A stretch of DNA of 64,000 nucleotides. It comes from an uncultured Propionibacteriaceae bacterium. Its GTDB lineage: Bacteria; Actinomycetota; Actinomycetes; Propionibacteriales; Propionibacteriaceae. The position numbers were made by a program, and so were the translations under genes. The stretch lies in contig CALBCJ010000034.1 of assembly GCA_937926975.1 (NCBI GenBank), forward strand, positions 1 to 64,000, written 5' to 3'. Positions 1 through 9,071 of this stretch are shown in pieces; the stretch's first letter is position 1; each line of letters begins with the position of its first letter. Below the pieces are notes generated by a model. The model had not been told where the DNA came from. It made no database searches and worked only from the letters and a program-made list of their open reading frames with translations.

Positions 1-1
1 G

Positions 2-40
2 CAGGCGGCGGCGATCAAGCACGGAAGACCGGGGTTATAG
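2..40 (+). CDS. possible 3' end of an upstream gene
   Basis: One plus-strand frame reads QAAAIKHGRPGL and stops at TAG 38-40. It could be the last 12 codons of a gene that starts before the window. It is too short to assign to a family. The only support is that it is open from the window edge and is followed by hairpins. Confidence 0.25.
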   Translation, partial: QAAAIKHGRPGL

Positions 41-53
41 CGAAGCGGCCGAG

Positions 54-116
54 CCCGAGCGGAGCTCGGGCGGTCAAACACAGCACGGCCCGGCCCCTGG
101 GCAGGGGCCGGGCCGT
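54..116 (-). terminator. tandem hairpins, terminator of ppdK
   Basis: A perfect 14-bp stem (85-98 paired with 103-116, 4-base loop) lies 18 bases past the ppdK stop. A second 7-bp stem (54-60 with 64-70) follows. There is no long U run, as is usual in high-GC actinobacteria. The pair could also end a rightward gene that stops at 40. Confidence 0.7.
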
Positions 117-134
117 CCTGGCCGTACGGGCGGG

Positions 135-2783
135 TCAGCCGTGCCGCAGCGCCGCCTGGGCCGCCGCCAGGCGGGCGATCGGCACCCGGAACGGGGAGCA
201 GGACACGTACGACAGACCAGCCCGCTGGAAGAAGTCGATCGACTCCGGGTCGCCGCCGTGCTCGCCGCAGACCCCGGTCTTGAGGTCTGGCTTCGTGCTG
301 CGGCCCTTCTCGACGCCCATCGCGACCAGCTGGCCGACGCCGTCCTGGTCGAGGGACTCGAACGGGTTGCGGGTGATCACCTCACCGTCGACGTACGAGC
401 TCAGGAAGCCGAGCTCGGCGTCGTCACGGCTGATCCCGATCCCGGTCTGGGTCAGGTCGTTGGTGCCGAAGCTGAAGAAGTCCGCCTGCTCGGCGATCTC
501 GTTCGCGGTCAGGGCCGCGCGCGGGATCTCGATCATGGTGCCGACCGTGTAGTCCAGCCGCTTGCCGGCTGCCGCGAACTCGTCCTCGGCCGCCTTCACC
601 ACGATCTCGCGCTGGGTCTTGAGCTCCGACTCGTACGCGACCAGCGGGATCATGATCTCGACCTCGACCGTCTCGCCCTCCCGCTCCAGCACCGCCAGCG
701 CGGCCCGGATGATGGCCCGGGTCTGCATCTCGGGAATCGACGGGTACAGCATCGCCAGCCGGCAGCCGCGGGTGCCGAGCATCGGGTTCTGCTCGTGCAG
801 CCGCCGCACCTGGGCCAGGGTCTCCCGCTCGATCGCGAGCTTCTCGGCCGGGGCCTCGGTCAGCTCCAGCTTCTGGACCAGCAGCGACTGCTTGATCAGG
901 TTCGGCAGGAACTCGTGCAGCGGCGGGTCGAGCAGCCGTACGGTGACCGGCAGGCCCTTCATGGCGCTGAAGATCTGCTCGAAGTCGGCCTGCTGCATCG
1001 GCAGGATCCTCGCCAGGGCCGCCGCCCGCTGCTCCTCGTTCTCGGCCAGGATCATCTCCCGGACCGCGGGGAGCCGGTCGGCCACCATGAACATGTGCTC
1101 GGTACGGGCCAGGCCGATGCCCTCAGCACCCAGCTCGCGGGCCTTCGAGGCGTCCTCGAAGTTCTCGGCGTTGGCCCGGACCCCGAGGGTCCGGATCTGG
1201 TCGGCCCAGGAGACGATCTGCTCGAAGTCCTCGTTCAGCGACGGCGGCACCAGCTCCAGGGCCCCGGAGAAGACCTCACCGGTGGAGCCGTTCAGGGTGA
1301 CCGTGTCGCCCTTGCCGTACTGCTTGCCGCCGATGGTGACCGTCTCGGCCAAGGCGTCGATCTTGATCTCGGTGGCGCCGGCGACGCAGGTGATGCCCAT
1401 GCCGCGGGCGACGACCGCCGCGTGGGAGGTCATGCCGCCGTGGGCGGTCAGCACGCCCTGGCTCACCATCACGCCGTGGATGTCGTCGGGGGTGGTCTCG
1501 TAGCGGACCAGGATCACCGACTCGCCCTTGCCGCCGCGCTCGGCGGCGTCGTTGGCGGAGAACGACAGCTGGCCCACCGCGGCGCCCGGGGAGGCGGGCA
1601 GCCCCTTGACGATCGGCCTGGCGGTGCTGTTCGGGTCGATCGCCGGGTGGAGCAGGGCGTCCAGGGCTCCCGGGTCGATCCGCAGCAGCGCCTCCTTCTG
1701 GGTGATCAGGCCCTCGGCGACCATGTCGACGGCGGTCTTCACCGCAGCGGCGGCGGTCCGCTTGCCGTTGCGGGTCTGCAGCATGTAGAGTTTGCGATCC
1801 TCGATCGTGAACTCCATGTCCTGCATGTCCTTGTTGTGCTGCTCCAGCTTCTGCATGGTGTCGAGCAGCTCGTGGAAGGCCTCGGGCAGGACCTCCTCCA
1901 TCTCGCTCAGCGGGCGCGGGGTCCGGATCCCGGCCACCACGTCCTCGCCCTGGGCGTTGGTCAGGAACTCGCCGTACAGCTCCTTGGCGCCGGTGGAGGG
2001 GTTGCGGGAGAAGCAGACCCCGGTGGCGGAGGTCTCGCCGCGGTTGCCGAAGACCATCTGCTGCACGTTGACCGCGGTGCCCAGGTCGCGCGAGATCCCC
2101 TGCGACTTGCGGTACACCTCGGCGCGCGGGTTCAGCCACGACTTGAAGACCGCGTTCACGGCCCGCTTCAGCTGCTCGCGGGGGTCGGAGGTCCACTCGC
2201 CGCCCAGGGCCTCGTTGGCCAGGGTCTTGAAGGTCGCGGTGAGCTGCTTGAGGTCGTCGGCGGTGAGGTCGGTGTCGTTGGCGACGCCCTTGGCCTCCTT
2301 CATCGCGGTGAGGGCGTCCTCGAAGACGTGCGGCTCGATGCCCTCGACGACCTCGCCGTACATCTGGATAAAGCGGCGGTAGCAGTCGTACGCGAAGCGC
2401 TCGTTGCCGGACTCGGCGATCACCCCGGCGACCGACTCGTCGGAGATCCCCAGGTTCAAGATCGTGTCCATCATGCCGGGCATCGACATCACGGCGCCGG
2501 ACCGGACCGACACCAGCAGCGGACGCTCGGCGTCGCCCAGCGTGCGCCCGGTCCGCTCCTCCAGCCGGGCCAGCCCGGCCGCCACCTGCTCGGCGAGACC
2601 CTCAGGCCAGGCGCCGTCGTTGTTCATGGCCGCCACGCAGGCCGCGGTGGTCACGGTGAAGGCATCGGGGACTGGCACCCCGATCTTGGCCATGTCAGCG
2701 AGCCCGGCCCCCTTGCCACCCAGCAGCGGCTTCATGGACATGTCGCCCTCGGACAGGTCGTAGACCCACTTGGTCTCGGTCAT
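135..2783 (-). CDS. ppdK: pyruvate, phosphate dikinase
   Basis: An 882-aa cytosolic enzyme interconverting pyruvate + ATP + Pi and PEP + AMP + PPi. The length matches the family (about 875-900 aa). In order it has the N-terminal ATP-grasp nucleotide domain (KPLLGGKGAGLADM near the start), the swivelling phosphohistidine domain with GGMTSHAAVVARGMG, whose His is the phospho-carrier near residue 460, and a C-terminal TIM-barrel PEP/pyruvate domain ending with the active-site Cys in GVCGEHGGDP. The ATG at 2783 follows a strong ribosome-binding site (GAGGAGG); the frame stays open upstream but that part is low-complexity. In propionate-forming bacteria this enzyme links PEP and pyruvate pools. 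It is monocistronic, with its own terminator. Confidence 0.96.
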   Translation of the reverse strand: MTETKWVYDLSEGDMSMKPLLGGKGAGLADMAKIGVPVPDAFTVTTAACVAAMNNDGAWPEGLAEQVAAGLARLEERTGRTLGDAERPLLVSVRSGAVMSMPGMMDTILNLGISDESVAGVIAESGNERFAYDCYRRFIQMYGEVVEGIEPHVFEDALTAMKEAKGVANDTDLTADDLKQLTATFKTLANEALGGEWTSDPREQLKRAVNAVFKSWLNPRAEVYRKSQGISRDLGTAVNVQQMVFGNRGETSATGVCFSRNPSTGAKELYGEFLTNAQGEDVVAGIRTPRPLSEMEEVLPEAFHELLDTMQKLEQHNKDMQDMEFTIEDRKLYMLQTRNGKRTAAAAVKTAVDMVAEGLITQKEALLRIDPGALDALLHPAIDPNSTARPIVKGLPASPGAAVGQLSFSANDAAERGGKGESVILVRYETTPDDIHGVMVSQGVLTAHGGMTSHAAVVARGMGITCVAGATEIKIDALAETVTIGGKQYGKGDTVTLNGSTGEVFSGALELVPPSLNEDFEQIVSWADQIRTLGVRANAENFEDASKARELGAEGIGLARTEHMFMVADRLPAVREMILAENEEQRAAALARILPMQQADFEQIFSAMKGLPVTVRLLDPPLHEFLPNLIKQSLLVQKLELTEAPAEKLAIERETLAQVRRLHEQNPMLGTRGCRLAMLYPSIPEMQTRAIIRAALAVLEREGETVEVEIMIPLVAYESELKTQREIVVKAAEDEFAAAGKRLDYTVGTMIEIPRAALTANEIAEQADFFSFGTNDLTQTGIGISRDDAELGFLSSYVDGEVITRNPFESLDQDGVGQLVAMGVEKGRSTKPDLKTGVCGEHGGDPESIDFFQRAGLSYVSCSPFRVPIARLAAAQAALRHG

Positions 2784-3091
2784 CTTCCTCCTCGTCGTCA
2801 GCTCCCCTGCCTGGGCCGGACCCAGCGGCACCCGCGTACGAGCGGCTGGGGCCGAGGACGCCGGAGGAGCTGCGCCGGCGCCACACGTGACCGGTGCCAG
2901 CCTAGTGCCCCGGTACGGCTGCTGCGGCACGCGCTCTCGGACCTGGCCAGGCCCGACCGACCAGGCCCGCGAATAAGTTCGTGCGAACAACATTCGAGAT
3001 GCGCTGGCCCCTCAGCCCCCGTGCCCCTTAGGTTGCTGCCGGGAGCGCTGGCGTGTCCCGCCGCCAGCGGTCCCGCCGAGAGGAGGCGGCC
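2784..3091. promoter_or_regulatory. divergent promoter region of ppdK and the AHSA1-like gene
   Basis: No gene is seen in these 308 bases. A minus-strand -10-like box TAGGCT (2904-2899) would give ppdK a leader of about 110 bases. A plus-strand TAGGTT (3029-3034) would start the rightward transcript near 3041. Neither has a clear -35. No riboswitch-like structure was recognised. Confidence 0.4.
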
Positions 3092-3565
3092 ATGGTGGCC
3101 AACGTGATAGTCACGGTCGAGCGCCAGTTCGACCATCCCCGTCCCCAGGTCTTCCAGGCCTGGACCGACCCGGCTCAGCTGGCCCAGTGGCGAGGCTCGC
3201 CCGGCTGGCACGTCGAGCTCGAGAGCGTGACCGGTGAGCTGCGCCTGGGGGGCCGGCACCACCACGTCAAGGTCCGTGACAACGACCCCAGTACCCGGGT
3301 CGGGACCGACGGTGTGTACACCGAGTACTTCGAGCCCGACGTCTTCGTGTCCCGGGAGAAGATCACCGGCGACCCCGGGATCGACCCCGACACCCCGCTC
3401 GAGCTGCGGGTCGAGTTCACCAAGTACGGCCGCGACGGGAAAGGGACCCTGGTCCGGATCATCCAGGGCCCGTACGAGCCGGGTGTGGCCGGCTGGCACG
3501 GCGAGGCCTGGGAGAAGGAGCTGACCCGGCTGGCCGAGTTCCTGGACCGGGAGGAGTCGCGATGA
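3092..3565 (+). CDS. SRPBCC/AHSA1-family protein
   Basis: A 157-aa soluble protein of the START-like SRPBCC superfamily, AHSA1 subgroup. The N-terminal strand VERQFDHPRPQVFQAWTDP followed by a GG(R)HHHVKV strand and the C-terminal helix GWHGEAWEKELTRLAEFLD are typical. Such proteins form a hydrophobic cavity; substrates are mostly unknown. The ATG at 3092 is chosen because GAGAGGAGG (3078-3086) lies just upstream; an earlier in-frame ATG at 3053 has no such site. It overlaps the transporter gene by 4 bases, so the two are probably translationally coupled. Confidence 0.75.
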   Translation: MVANVIVTVERQFDHPRPQVFQAWTDPAQLAQWRGSPGWHVELESVTGELRLGGRHHHVKVRDNDPSTRVGTDGVYTEYFEPDVFVSREKITGDPGIDPDTPLELRVEFTKYGRDGKGTLVRIIQGPYEPGVAGWHGEAWEKELTRLAEFLDREESR

Positions 3566-4917
3566 GCCACACCACGGTCATCCGGCAGAAGCCGCTGATG
3601 ACGATGCGGCAGATTCTGCTGATGAACCTCGGGTTCTTCGGGATCCAGTACTCGTTCGGCATGCAGCAGACCGGGATCAACCCGATCTACACCTTTCTCG
3701 GCGCGTCCCACGACGAGCTGCCGGTGCTCAACCTGGCCGGTCCGATTACCGGGCTGGTGCTGCAGCCGATCATCGGGGCAATGTCGGACCGGACCTGGAG
3801 CCCGCGGCTCGGTGGCCGGCGGCGCCCGTACTTCATCATCGGCGCGGTCGGCTGCTCGGTCTGCCTGTTCCTGTTCCCCTGGGTGTCGGCGGTCTGGATG
3901 GCGGTCCTGCTGCTGTGGATGCTGGACGCCAGCAACAACACCGCCATGGAGCCGTACCGGGCCTTCATCGCCGACAAGCTGCCGCCCTCGCAGCTGGCCA
4001 AGGGCTTCCTCGCGCAGTCCTTCTTCACCGGCTTCGGCATCACCCTGGCCAACATCAGCCTGTACCTGTTCAAGCTGATCTGGCCGGAGTCCTCAGCGGC
4101 CATTCCGACCTGGGTCTTCGCGGCCTTCATGCTGGGCTCGGTGTGCTCGATCGTGACCGTGCTGATCTCGGTGCTGACCACCCCGGAGATCCCGCCCACG
4201 CCCGAGGAGCTCGCGAAGATGCGCGAGAAGACCGGCGGGCCCGGCGCGGCGCTGAAGGAGATCTGGGAGGCCATCGTCGAGATGCCGACCGAGCTGCGCA
4301 AGCTGGCTCTGGTCTACCTGTTCCAGTGGTACGCGATGAACGTCTACTGGCAGTACGTCTCACTCTCGGTGGCGACGTCGGCCTTCGGGACCGAGGACAC
4401 CAACAGCTCGCTCTACCAGGACGCGGTGGCTCACACCGGCCTGATCAACGGCGCGTACAACGTGGTCACGTTCTGTGTCGCCTTCGGGCTGGTCTCGCTG
4501 GCAAAGAAGTGGGGCGCGAAGGTGGTCCACGTCGCCTGCCTGCTGGTTGCGGCGGTGGGCCTGGTGGCCTTTGCCAGCATCACCAACCCGTGGCTGCTGT
4601 TTGTGCCGATCATCGGGCTGGGCATTGCCTGGGCCTCGATCACGGGTGTCCCGTACATCATGGCGGTGCGCATGATCCCGTCCACCCGGTGCGGCGTGTA
4701 CATGGGGATCATCAACATGATGATCGTGATCCCGATGCTGCTCCAGACCCTGACCTTCGGGGCGGTCTACAAGTACCTGCTCGGTGACAACCCGAACCAC
4801 GCGATCCGCTTTGCCGGGGTCTTCCTGGCGCTGGCGGCCGCAGCGATGCTGTGGATCAAGGAGCCGCCGATCGTGCGCGACGTCGACGACGTCAACGAGA
4901 TCCCAAGCGCGGCCTGA
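3562..4917 (+). CDS. SLC45-like MFS sugar transporter
   Basis: A 451-aa integral membrane protein of the major facilitator superfamily with about 12 hydrophobic segments. The N-terminus (MNLGFFGIQYSFGMQ), the PITGLVLQPIIGAMSDR loop followed by GGRRRPYF, and LLWMLDASNNTAMEPYRAF resemble the SLC45 / sucrose:proton symporter group more than other MFS families. It probably imports a disaccharide with protons; the substrate cannot be read from the sequence. It is the second gene of a two-gene unit and ends at a strong bidirectional terminator. Confidence 0.8.
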   Translation: MSHTTVIRQKPLMTMRQILLMNLGFFGIQYSFGMQQTGINPIYTFLGASHDELPVLNLAGPITGLVLQPIIGAMSDRTWSPRLGGRRRPYFIIGAVGCSVCLFLFPWVSAVWMAVLLLWMLDASNNTAMEPYRAFIADKLPPSQLAKGFLAQSFFTGFGITLANISLYLFKLIWPESSAAIPTWVFAAFMLGSVCSIVTVLISVLTTPEIPPTPEELAKMREKTGGPGAALKEIWEAIVEMPTELRKLALVYLFQWYAMNVYWQYVSLSVATSAFGTEDTNSSLYQDAVAHTGLINGAYNVVTFCVAFGLVSLAKKWGAKVVHVACLLVAAVGLVAFASITNPWLLFVPIIGLGIAWASITGVPYIMAVRMIPSTRCGVYMGIINMMIVIPMLLQTLTFGAVYKYLLGDNPNHAIRFAGVFLALAAAAMLWIKEPPIVRDVDDVNEIPSAA

Positions 4918-4926
4918 GGCCGATGT

Positions 4927-4963
4927 CACCGGGCCGGCGTGGACCTCTCCCGCCGGCCCGGTG
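4927..4963. terminator. bidirectional terminator hairpin
   Basis: A perfect 13-bp GC stem (4927-4939 with 4951-4963, 11-base loop) sits between the convergent transporter gene and hemQ. It probably terminates both transcripts. Confidence 0.75.
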
Positions 4964-4988
4964 GCCTGTATCACGACATCAGGCCTGG

Positions 4989-5702
4989 TCAGGCGCTGGG
5001 CTGGCGGGCGGCCCACTCGGCCAGCTCGACCCGCGGGCCGGTGAAGAAGGGGACCTCCTCGCGGACGTGGTGGCGGGCCTCGGCGCTGCGCTGGTGGCGC
5101 ATCGCGTCGGTCAGCCGGTGCAGCTCGTCGGCCTCGAAGGCCAGCAGCCACTCGTAGTCGTTGAGGGCGAAGGCGGAGGTCGTGGAGCCGGGGACGTCGG
5201 GGTACTCGCGCCCGCTCCTGCCGTGGTCGGCCAGCAGCTGGCGGCGGCGCTCCGGGTCCATCGTGTACCAGTCGTAGCTGCGTACGAACGGGTAGACGCA
5301 GACCCAGGGCCGCGGGGCGACGCCAGAGAAGCAGGCCGGGGTGTGGGCCTGGTTGAACTCGGCCGGGCGGTGGACCCCGACGCAGGACCAGACCGGGTCC
5401 AGCGAGGCACCCAGGGCGCTGGCCCGCAGCGCGTGGTACGCGGCCTGCAGCGGCTCCGGCTCGTCGGCCAGGTTCCACACCATCAGGTCGGCGTCGGCGC
5501 GGAAGCCGCCGATGTCGTACCAGCCCCGGGTGGTCACCCCGCAGGCCAGGACTGCCTCCTCGGCGGCAGCGACGTCGTCGGTGCTGACCGGCGCCACGGT
5601 CTGGAAGACCGAGTACATGAGGTAGCGCGGGACGGCGTTGACCTCCTCGGCCGGGACCAGCCGGTCGCGCGGGTCAGTGGGCACCGGGTGCGGGTGGGAC
5701 AT
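4989..5702 (-). CDS. hemQ: coproheme decarboxylase HemQ (ChdC)
   Basis: A 237-aa chlorite-dismutase-fold enzyme that oxidatively decarboxylates two propionates of coproheme III to give heme b, the last step of the Gram-positive route. Visible signatures are YPFVRSYDWYTM (residues 137-148) with the catalytic Tyr of the family, and HHVREEVPFFTG (211-222) with the proximal heme-ligand His. The ATG at 5702 has an AAGGAG site. Its first 29 bases overlap hemH, so it is translated from the hemA-hemH-hemQ transcript. Its presence, with CgoX and an Fe-S ferrochelatase, shows the coproporphyrin-dependent pathway rather than the protoporphyrin one. Confidence 0.94.
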   Translation of the reverse strand: MSHPHPVPTDPRDRLVPAEEVNAVPRYLMYSVFQTVAPVSTDDVAAAEEAVLACGVTTRGWYDIGGFRADADLMVWNLADEPEPLQAAYHALRASALGASLDPVWSCVGVHRPAEFNQAHTPACFSGVAPRPWVCVYPFVRSYDWYTMDPERRRQLLADHGRSGREYPDVPGSTTSAFALNDYEWLLAFEADELHRLTDAMRHQRSAEARHHVREEVPFFTGPRVELAEWAARQPSA

Positions 5703-6750
5703 GGGACTCCTTCCGGGTTGGGATCTGGCAGCAGCCGGCCGTCGAGGCCAGGCAGGGGTGCTGGGGCCGCGAGATCTCGCCGCGGGTCACGGCTGCCTGC
5801 TCGACCAGCAGGTCGGCCAGGGCCGCCACGAAGGCCGGGTGGGTCCCGGCGGTGGCGGCCCGGACGTAGGCCAGGCCGGCCGCCTCGGCGCTCTGCCGGG
5901 CCTGGGTGTCGAGGTCGTACGCGACCTCCATGTGGTCACTAATGAAGCCGATCGGGGCGGCCACCACCCCGGCCACCCCGGTCAGGGTGGTGATCCGGTC
6001 GTTGATGTCGGGCTCCAGCCACGGCACCCTGGGCGGGCCGGAGCGCGAGCAGTAGCACAGCTCCCAGTCCAGCGGCTCCCCCAGCCGCTCACCGGCCCGC
6101 CGGGCGACCTCGGCCGCCACCTCGAGGTGCTGGGCCTGGTAGCGGTTCTCGGGTGCCCCGTCACCGGACAGCTCGTCCATCGCGACCGGGATCGAGTGGG
6201 TGACGAAGAGCACCCGTACGGGCTGGTCGCCGACCTGCTGGCGCAGGCTGGTGACGGCCTCCACCAGGGCGTCGGTGCTGGCGACCCGGAAGCCGTCGCG
6301 GTCCGCGTACGGGCCGACCTTGTCCACCCGGGACCCGGGCACCTGCTGCTGGGCCCGGTCAAGGTCCTCCTGGTACTGCCGGCAGCCGGAGTAGCTGGGG
6401 TACGCGGAGGTGGCGACGGCCAGCACCGTCTCGTGCCCCTGGTCGCGCAGCGCGACGAGGGTCTCGGCCAGGTACGGGGTCCAGTTCCGGTTTCCGACCA
6501 CGACCGGGCGGGGGCAGCCGCGGGCAGCCAGCTCGGCGGCCAGGGCCTCGCGCAGGGCCTCGTTCTGCTCGTTGATCGGCGACCTCCCGCCGAAGAGCCG
6601 GTAGTGCTGGGAGACCTCGACCAGCCGCTCGTCGGGGACCTGCCGGCCGGCGGTGGCGTTGCGCATGAACGGCAGGACGTCCTCGGGGGCCCGCGGCCCG
6701 CCGTAGGAGCAGATCACGACCGCCTGGTACGGGGCGAGCAGGTCAACCAT
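5674..6750 (-). CDS. hemH: coproporphyrin III ferrochelatase
   Basis: A 358-aa enzyme (HemH/CpfC) that inserts Fe2+ into coproporphyrin III. The metal-inserting residues are His185 (LFVTHS) and Glu275 (SDHMEVAYD). Four cysteines, C123 (SGCRQY) and C333, C340 and C341 near the C-terminus (CLASTAGCC), match the pattern of the actinobacterial [2Fe-2S] type. The start ATG at 6750 overlaps the hemA stop (CATCA), and the 3' end overlaps hemQ. The C-terminal tail after the cysteines is short and probably disordered. Confidence 0.94.
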   Translation of the reverse strand: MVDLLAPYQAVVICSYGGPRAPEDVLPFMRNATAGRQVPDERLVEVSQHYRLFGGRSPINEQNEALREALAAELAARGCPRPVVVGNRNWTPYLAETLVALRDQGHETVLAVATSAYPSYSGCRQYQEDLDRAQQQVPGSRVDKVGPYADRDGFRVASTDALVEAVTSLRQQVGDQPVRVLFVTHSIPVAMDELSGDGAPENRYQAQHLEVAAEVARRAGERLGEPLDWELCYCSRSGPPRVPWLEPDINDRITTLTGVAGVVAAPIGFISDHMEVAYDLDTQARQSAEAAGLAYVRAATAGTHPAFVAALADLLVEQAAVTRGEISRPQHPCLASTAGCCQIPTRKESHVPPAPGAH

Positions 6751-8012
6751 CAGCGCTCCACGGCCTGCGGGCTCAGGTCGTCCAGGCTGAGCCCGGTGAC
6801 TGGGCAGCGCCGCTCGTGCCGGTCCTGGCCGGGGCTGGCCACCCCGTACAGCTCCTGCAGCGCGGCCAGGTAGTCCTCGGCCCGCCCGGCCACCACCGCG
6901 TCGCGGGCCCGTACCGACGGGGTGTGGAGGAACCGGTTCGCCAGGCGCCGCAGCGCCCGGGCACAGTCGTCGCCGGTCAGCGGGCGGCCCTGCGGCAGCC
7001 GGGCAACCTCCTCCTCGACCAGGCCCATCACCGCTTGCCGCAGCGCAGCCACCGCCGGGTCCACGGTCCGGGAGGCGAGCCGGGCGGAGGCCTCCGCGAT
7101 GCCTTCGCGGACCAGCCGCTCGGCGTCGGCGGTGTCATGCGCCCACAGCGGCGAGACCGCCGCCCGGACCGCTGCCAGGTCCAGCAGGGTGACCCCGGGC
7201 AGGTCGGCCACTGCCGGGTCGATGTCGGGGCGCAGGGCGAGGTCCAGCAGCACCCGGACCGGGGTCTGGGCGAGGTGCTCGGGGTGGATCACCGGCTGCT
7301 GGGAGCCGCGGCAGGCGACCACCAGGGTGCTCTGGCGCAGTCCCTCGACGAGGTCTGTGGCCAGCGGCATCCGGTGCCGCTCGGCGAAGTCCTCGCCCTT
7401 GCCGGAGACGGAGTGGACCTGGATCTGAGTGACGCCGCGGGACCGCAGGGCGGCCACGACGGCGCCGGCGAAGGAGCCGGTCCCCACCAGCAGCACCCGC
7501 TGGCCGGGCCAGTCGGTGATGCCGGTCTGGTCCAGCCCGACCGTGGCCACGGAGCGGCCGGAGTCCTGCAGCGAAGTCTGGGCGCCGATCCGGCGGGCGG
7601 TCCGCAGCGCGGCGCTGACGACCTGGATCAGCAGCCCGCTGGCCCGTCCAGCGTCGGTGGCCGCCTGCAGCGCCCGGCGCAGCTGCCCGGCCACCTCACG
7701 CTCGCCGACCACCATCGACGACAGCCCCGAGGCGACCCGGAACAGGTGCTCCAGCGCCGCCCCGTCCTGGTGCACGGTCCACTGCGGCTGGGCGGCCAGC
7801 CGCCGGGCCAGCCGCAGCCGCAGGTGCGACTCGGGGACCTCGGGGGCGTCGACCAGCAGCTCCACCCGGTTGCAGGTGACGAGGCTGATCACCCCCTCGA
7901 CTCCGGGGACAACCTCAAGGCATGCGGACAAAGTGTCCGCATGCTGTGATATCCGTTGCACCTCAGGCAGTCCCTGACGATCATGCTCGACGGAGAGGAT
8001 CACAAGACTCAC
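6750..8012 (-). CDS. hemA: glutamyl-tRNA reductase
   Basis: A 420-aa enzyme reducing Glu-tRNA(Glu) to glutamate-1-semialdehyde with NADPH, the first committed step of tetrapyrrole synthesis. It contains VTCNRVELL with catalytic Cys47, the substrate-domain segment LFRVASGLSSMVVGERE, an NADPH Rossmann stretch VLLVGTGSFAG, and the C-terminal dimerisation helices. The open frame runs much further upstream, but homology begins at the GTG at 8012 (VSLVILSVEHD); a GTG at 8003 is an alternative. No good ribosome-binding site is visible. It leads the minus-strand hem operon and diverges from hemE. A perfect inverted repeat lies inside codons 23-31. Confidence 0.92.
   Translation of the reverse strand: MSLVILSVEHDRQGLPEVQRISQHADTLSACLEVVPGVEGVISLVTCNRVELLVDAPEVPESHLRLRLARRLAAQPQWTVHQDGAALEHLFRVASGLSSMVVGEREVAGQLRRALQAATDAGRASGLLIQVVSAALRTARRIGAQTSLQDSGRSVATVGLDQTGITDWPGQRVLLVGTGSFAGAVVAALRSRGVTQIQVHSVSGKGEDFAERHRMPLATDLVEGLRQSTLVVACRGSQQPVIHPEHLAQTPVRVLLDLALRPDIDPAVADLPGVTLLDLAAVRAAVSPLWAHDTADAERLVREGIAEASARLASRTVDPAVAALRQAVMGLVEEEVARLPQGRPLTGDDCARALRRLANRFLHTPSVRARDAVVAGRAEDYLAALQELYGVASPGQDRHERRCPVTGLSLDDLSPQAVER
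7920..7944. promoter_or_regulatory. perfect 11-bp inverted repeat within hemA 5' end
   Basis: Arm GCATGCGGACA (7920-7930), 3-base spacer, then the exact reverse complement (7934-7944). It lies 69 bases inside hemA and about 110 bases upstream of hemE, in the hemA/hemE divergent region. It may be a repressor operator or a hairpin in the hemA mRNA. It does not fit the DtxR box; the cognate factor is unknown. Confidence 0.5.
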
Positions 8013-8051
8013 GATGGGCCAAGTGAACCAGATCTCCCCCGATGAGACAGG

Positions 8052-9071
8052 ATGACGCCCATGATGCAGAGCCACCCACTCCTGCTGGAGGCCCTGTCTG
8101 GCAGCCGACCAGACCGGCTCCCGGTCTGGTTTATGCGCCAGGCGGGCCGCTCGCTGCCCGAGTACCGCGAGGCCCGGAAGGGCGTGGCGATGCTCGACGC
8201 CTGCCTGACCCCGCAGCTGGCGGCCGAGATCACCTGCCAGCCGGTGCGCCGGCACGGGGTCGACGCCGCCATCTTCTTCTCCGACATCATGGTGCCGCTG
8301 GCACTGGCCGGGGTGGCGGTGACGGTCGAGGCGGGTGTCGGCCCGGTGATCGCCGAGCCGGTACGGACGGCCGCTGACGTGGAGCGGCTGACGGCTCACC
8401 GGATCAGCGACGGGTCGGCGGTCGTCGAGGGGGTCCGGCTGGCCGTGGCCGAGCTCGGCGAGAGCGTCCCGCTGATCGGTTTTGCCGGGGCCCCGTTCAC
8501 CCTGGCCGCGTACCTGGTCGAGGGCCGCGGCTCGCGTGACCACCTGGCCGCCCGGGCCCTGATGCTGGCCGACCCGCAGTCCTGGGACCGGCTGCTGAGC
8601 TGGTGCGCTGAGCTGTCGGCACAGTTCTGGCAGCTGCAGGTTGACGGTGGCGCCCGCGCCGTCCAGCTCTTCGACTCCTGGGCCGGGTCGCTGACCCTGG
8701 CCGACTACCGCGCGTACGTCGCGCCGTACTCGCGCCGGGTGCTGGCCTCGACCGGGGTCCCCCGGATTCACTTCGGGGTCGGCACCGGGCACCTGCTGGA
8801 GGAGCTGGCTGCGGGCTGTGAGGCGGTCGGCGTCGACTACCGGGTGCCGCTGGACGAGGCGGCCCGGCGGCTGCCGGGAGCCGTCCTGCAGGGCAACCTC
8901 GACCCGGCCCGGCTGGCGGCCGGGTGGGAGCCGCTGGAGGCTCACGCCCGAGACGTGGTCGACCGCGGCCGGGCCGCACCAGCGCACGTGGTCAACCTGG
9001 GCCACGGCGTTCCCCCCACCACCGACCCGCAGGTGCTGACCGACCTGGTCGCCCTGCTCCACGAGCTGTGA
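8052..9071 (+). CDS. hemE: uroporphyrinogen decarboxylase
   Basis: A 339-aa enzyme removing four acetate carboxyls from uroporphyrinogen III to give coproporphyrinogen III. The N-terminal PVWFMRQAGRSLPEYR carries the substrate-binding arginines, and FSDIMVPLALAG and VHYFGVGT-like segments (HFGVGTGHLLEEL) follow the family. Three ATGs (8052, 8061, 8064) are possible; the first is taken because spacing to a weak purine-rich stretch is best, but MMQSHP at 8061 is equally plausible. It heads the plus-strand hem operon; cgoX begins within its stop codon. Confidence 0.93.
   Translation: MTPMMQSHPLLLEALSGSRPDRLPVWFMRQAGRSLPEYREARKGVAMLDACLTPQLAAEITCQPVRRHGVDAAIFFSDIMVPLALAGVAVTVEAGVGPVIAEPVRTAADVERLTAHRISDGSAVVEGVRLAVAELGESVPLIGFAGAPFTLAAYLVEGRGSRDHLAARALMLADPQSWDRLLSWCAELSAQFWQLQVDGGARAVQLFDSWAGSLTLADYRAYVAPYSRRVLASTGVPRIHFGVGTGHLLEELAAGCEAVGVDYRVPLDEAARRLPGAVLQGNLDPARLAAGWEPLEAHARDVVDRGRAAPAHVVNLGHGVPPTTDPQVLTDLVALLHEL

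Noticed and set aside
141..3107. A 988-codon plus-strand open frame opposite ppdK
   Set aside because: Its product is Arg/Leu/Gly/His-rich with no family features; it is an antisense shadow caused by high GC at third positions of ppdK.
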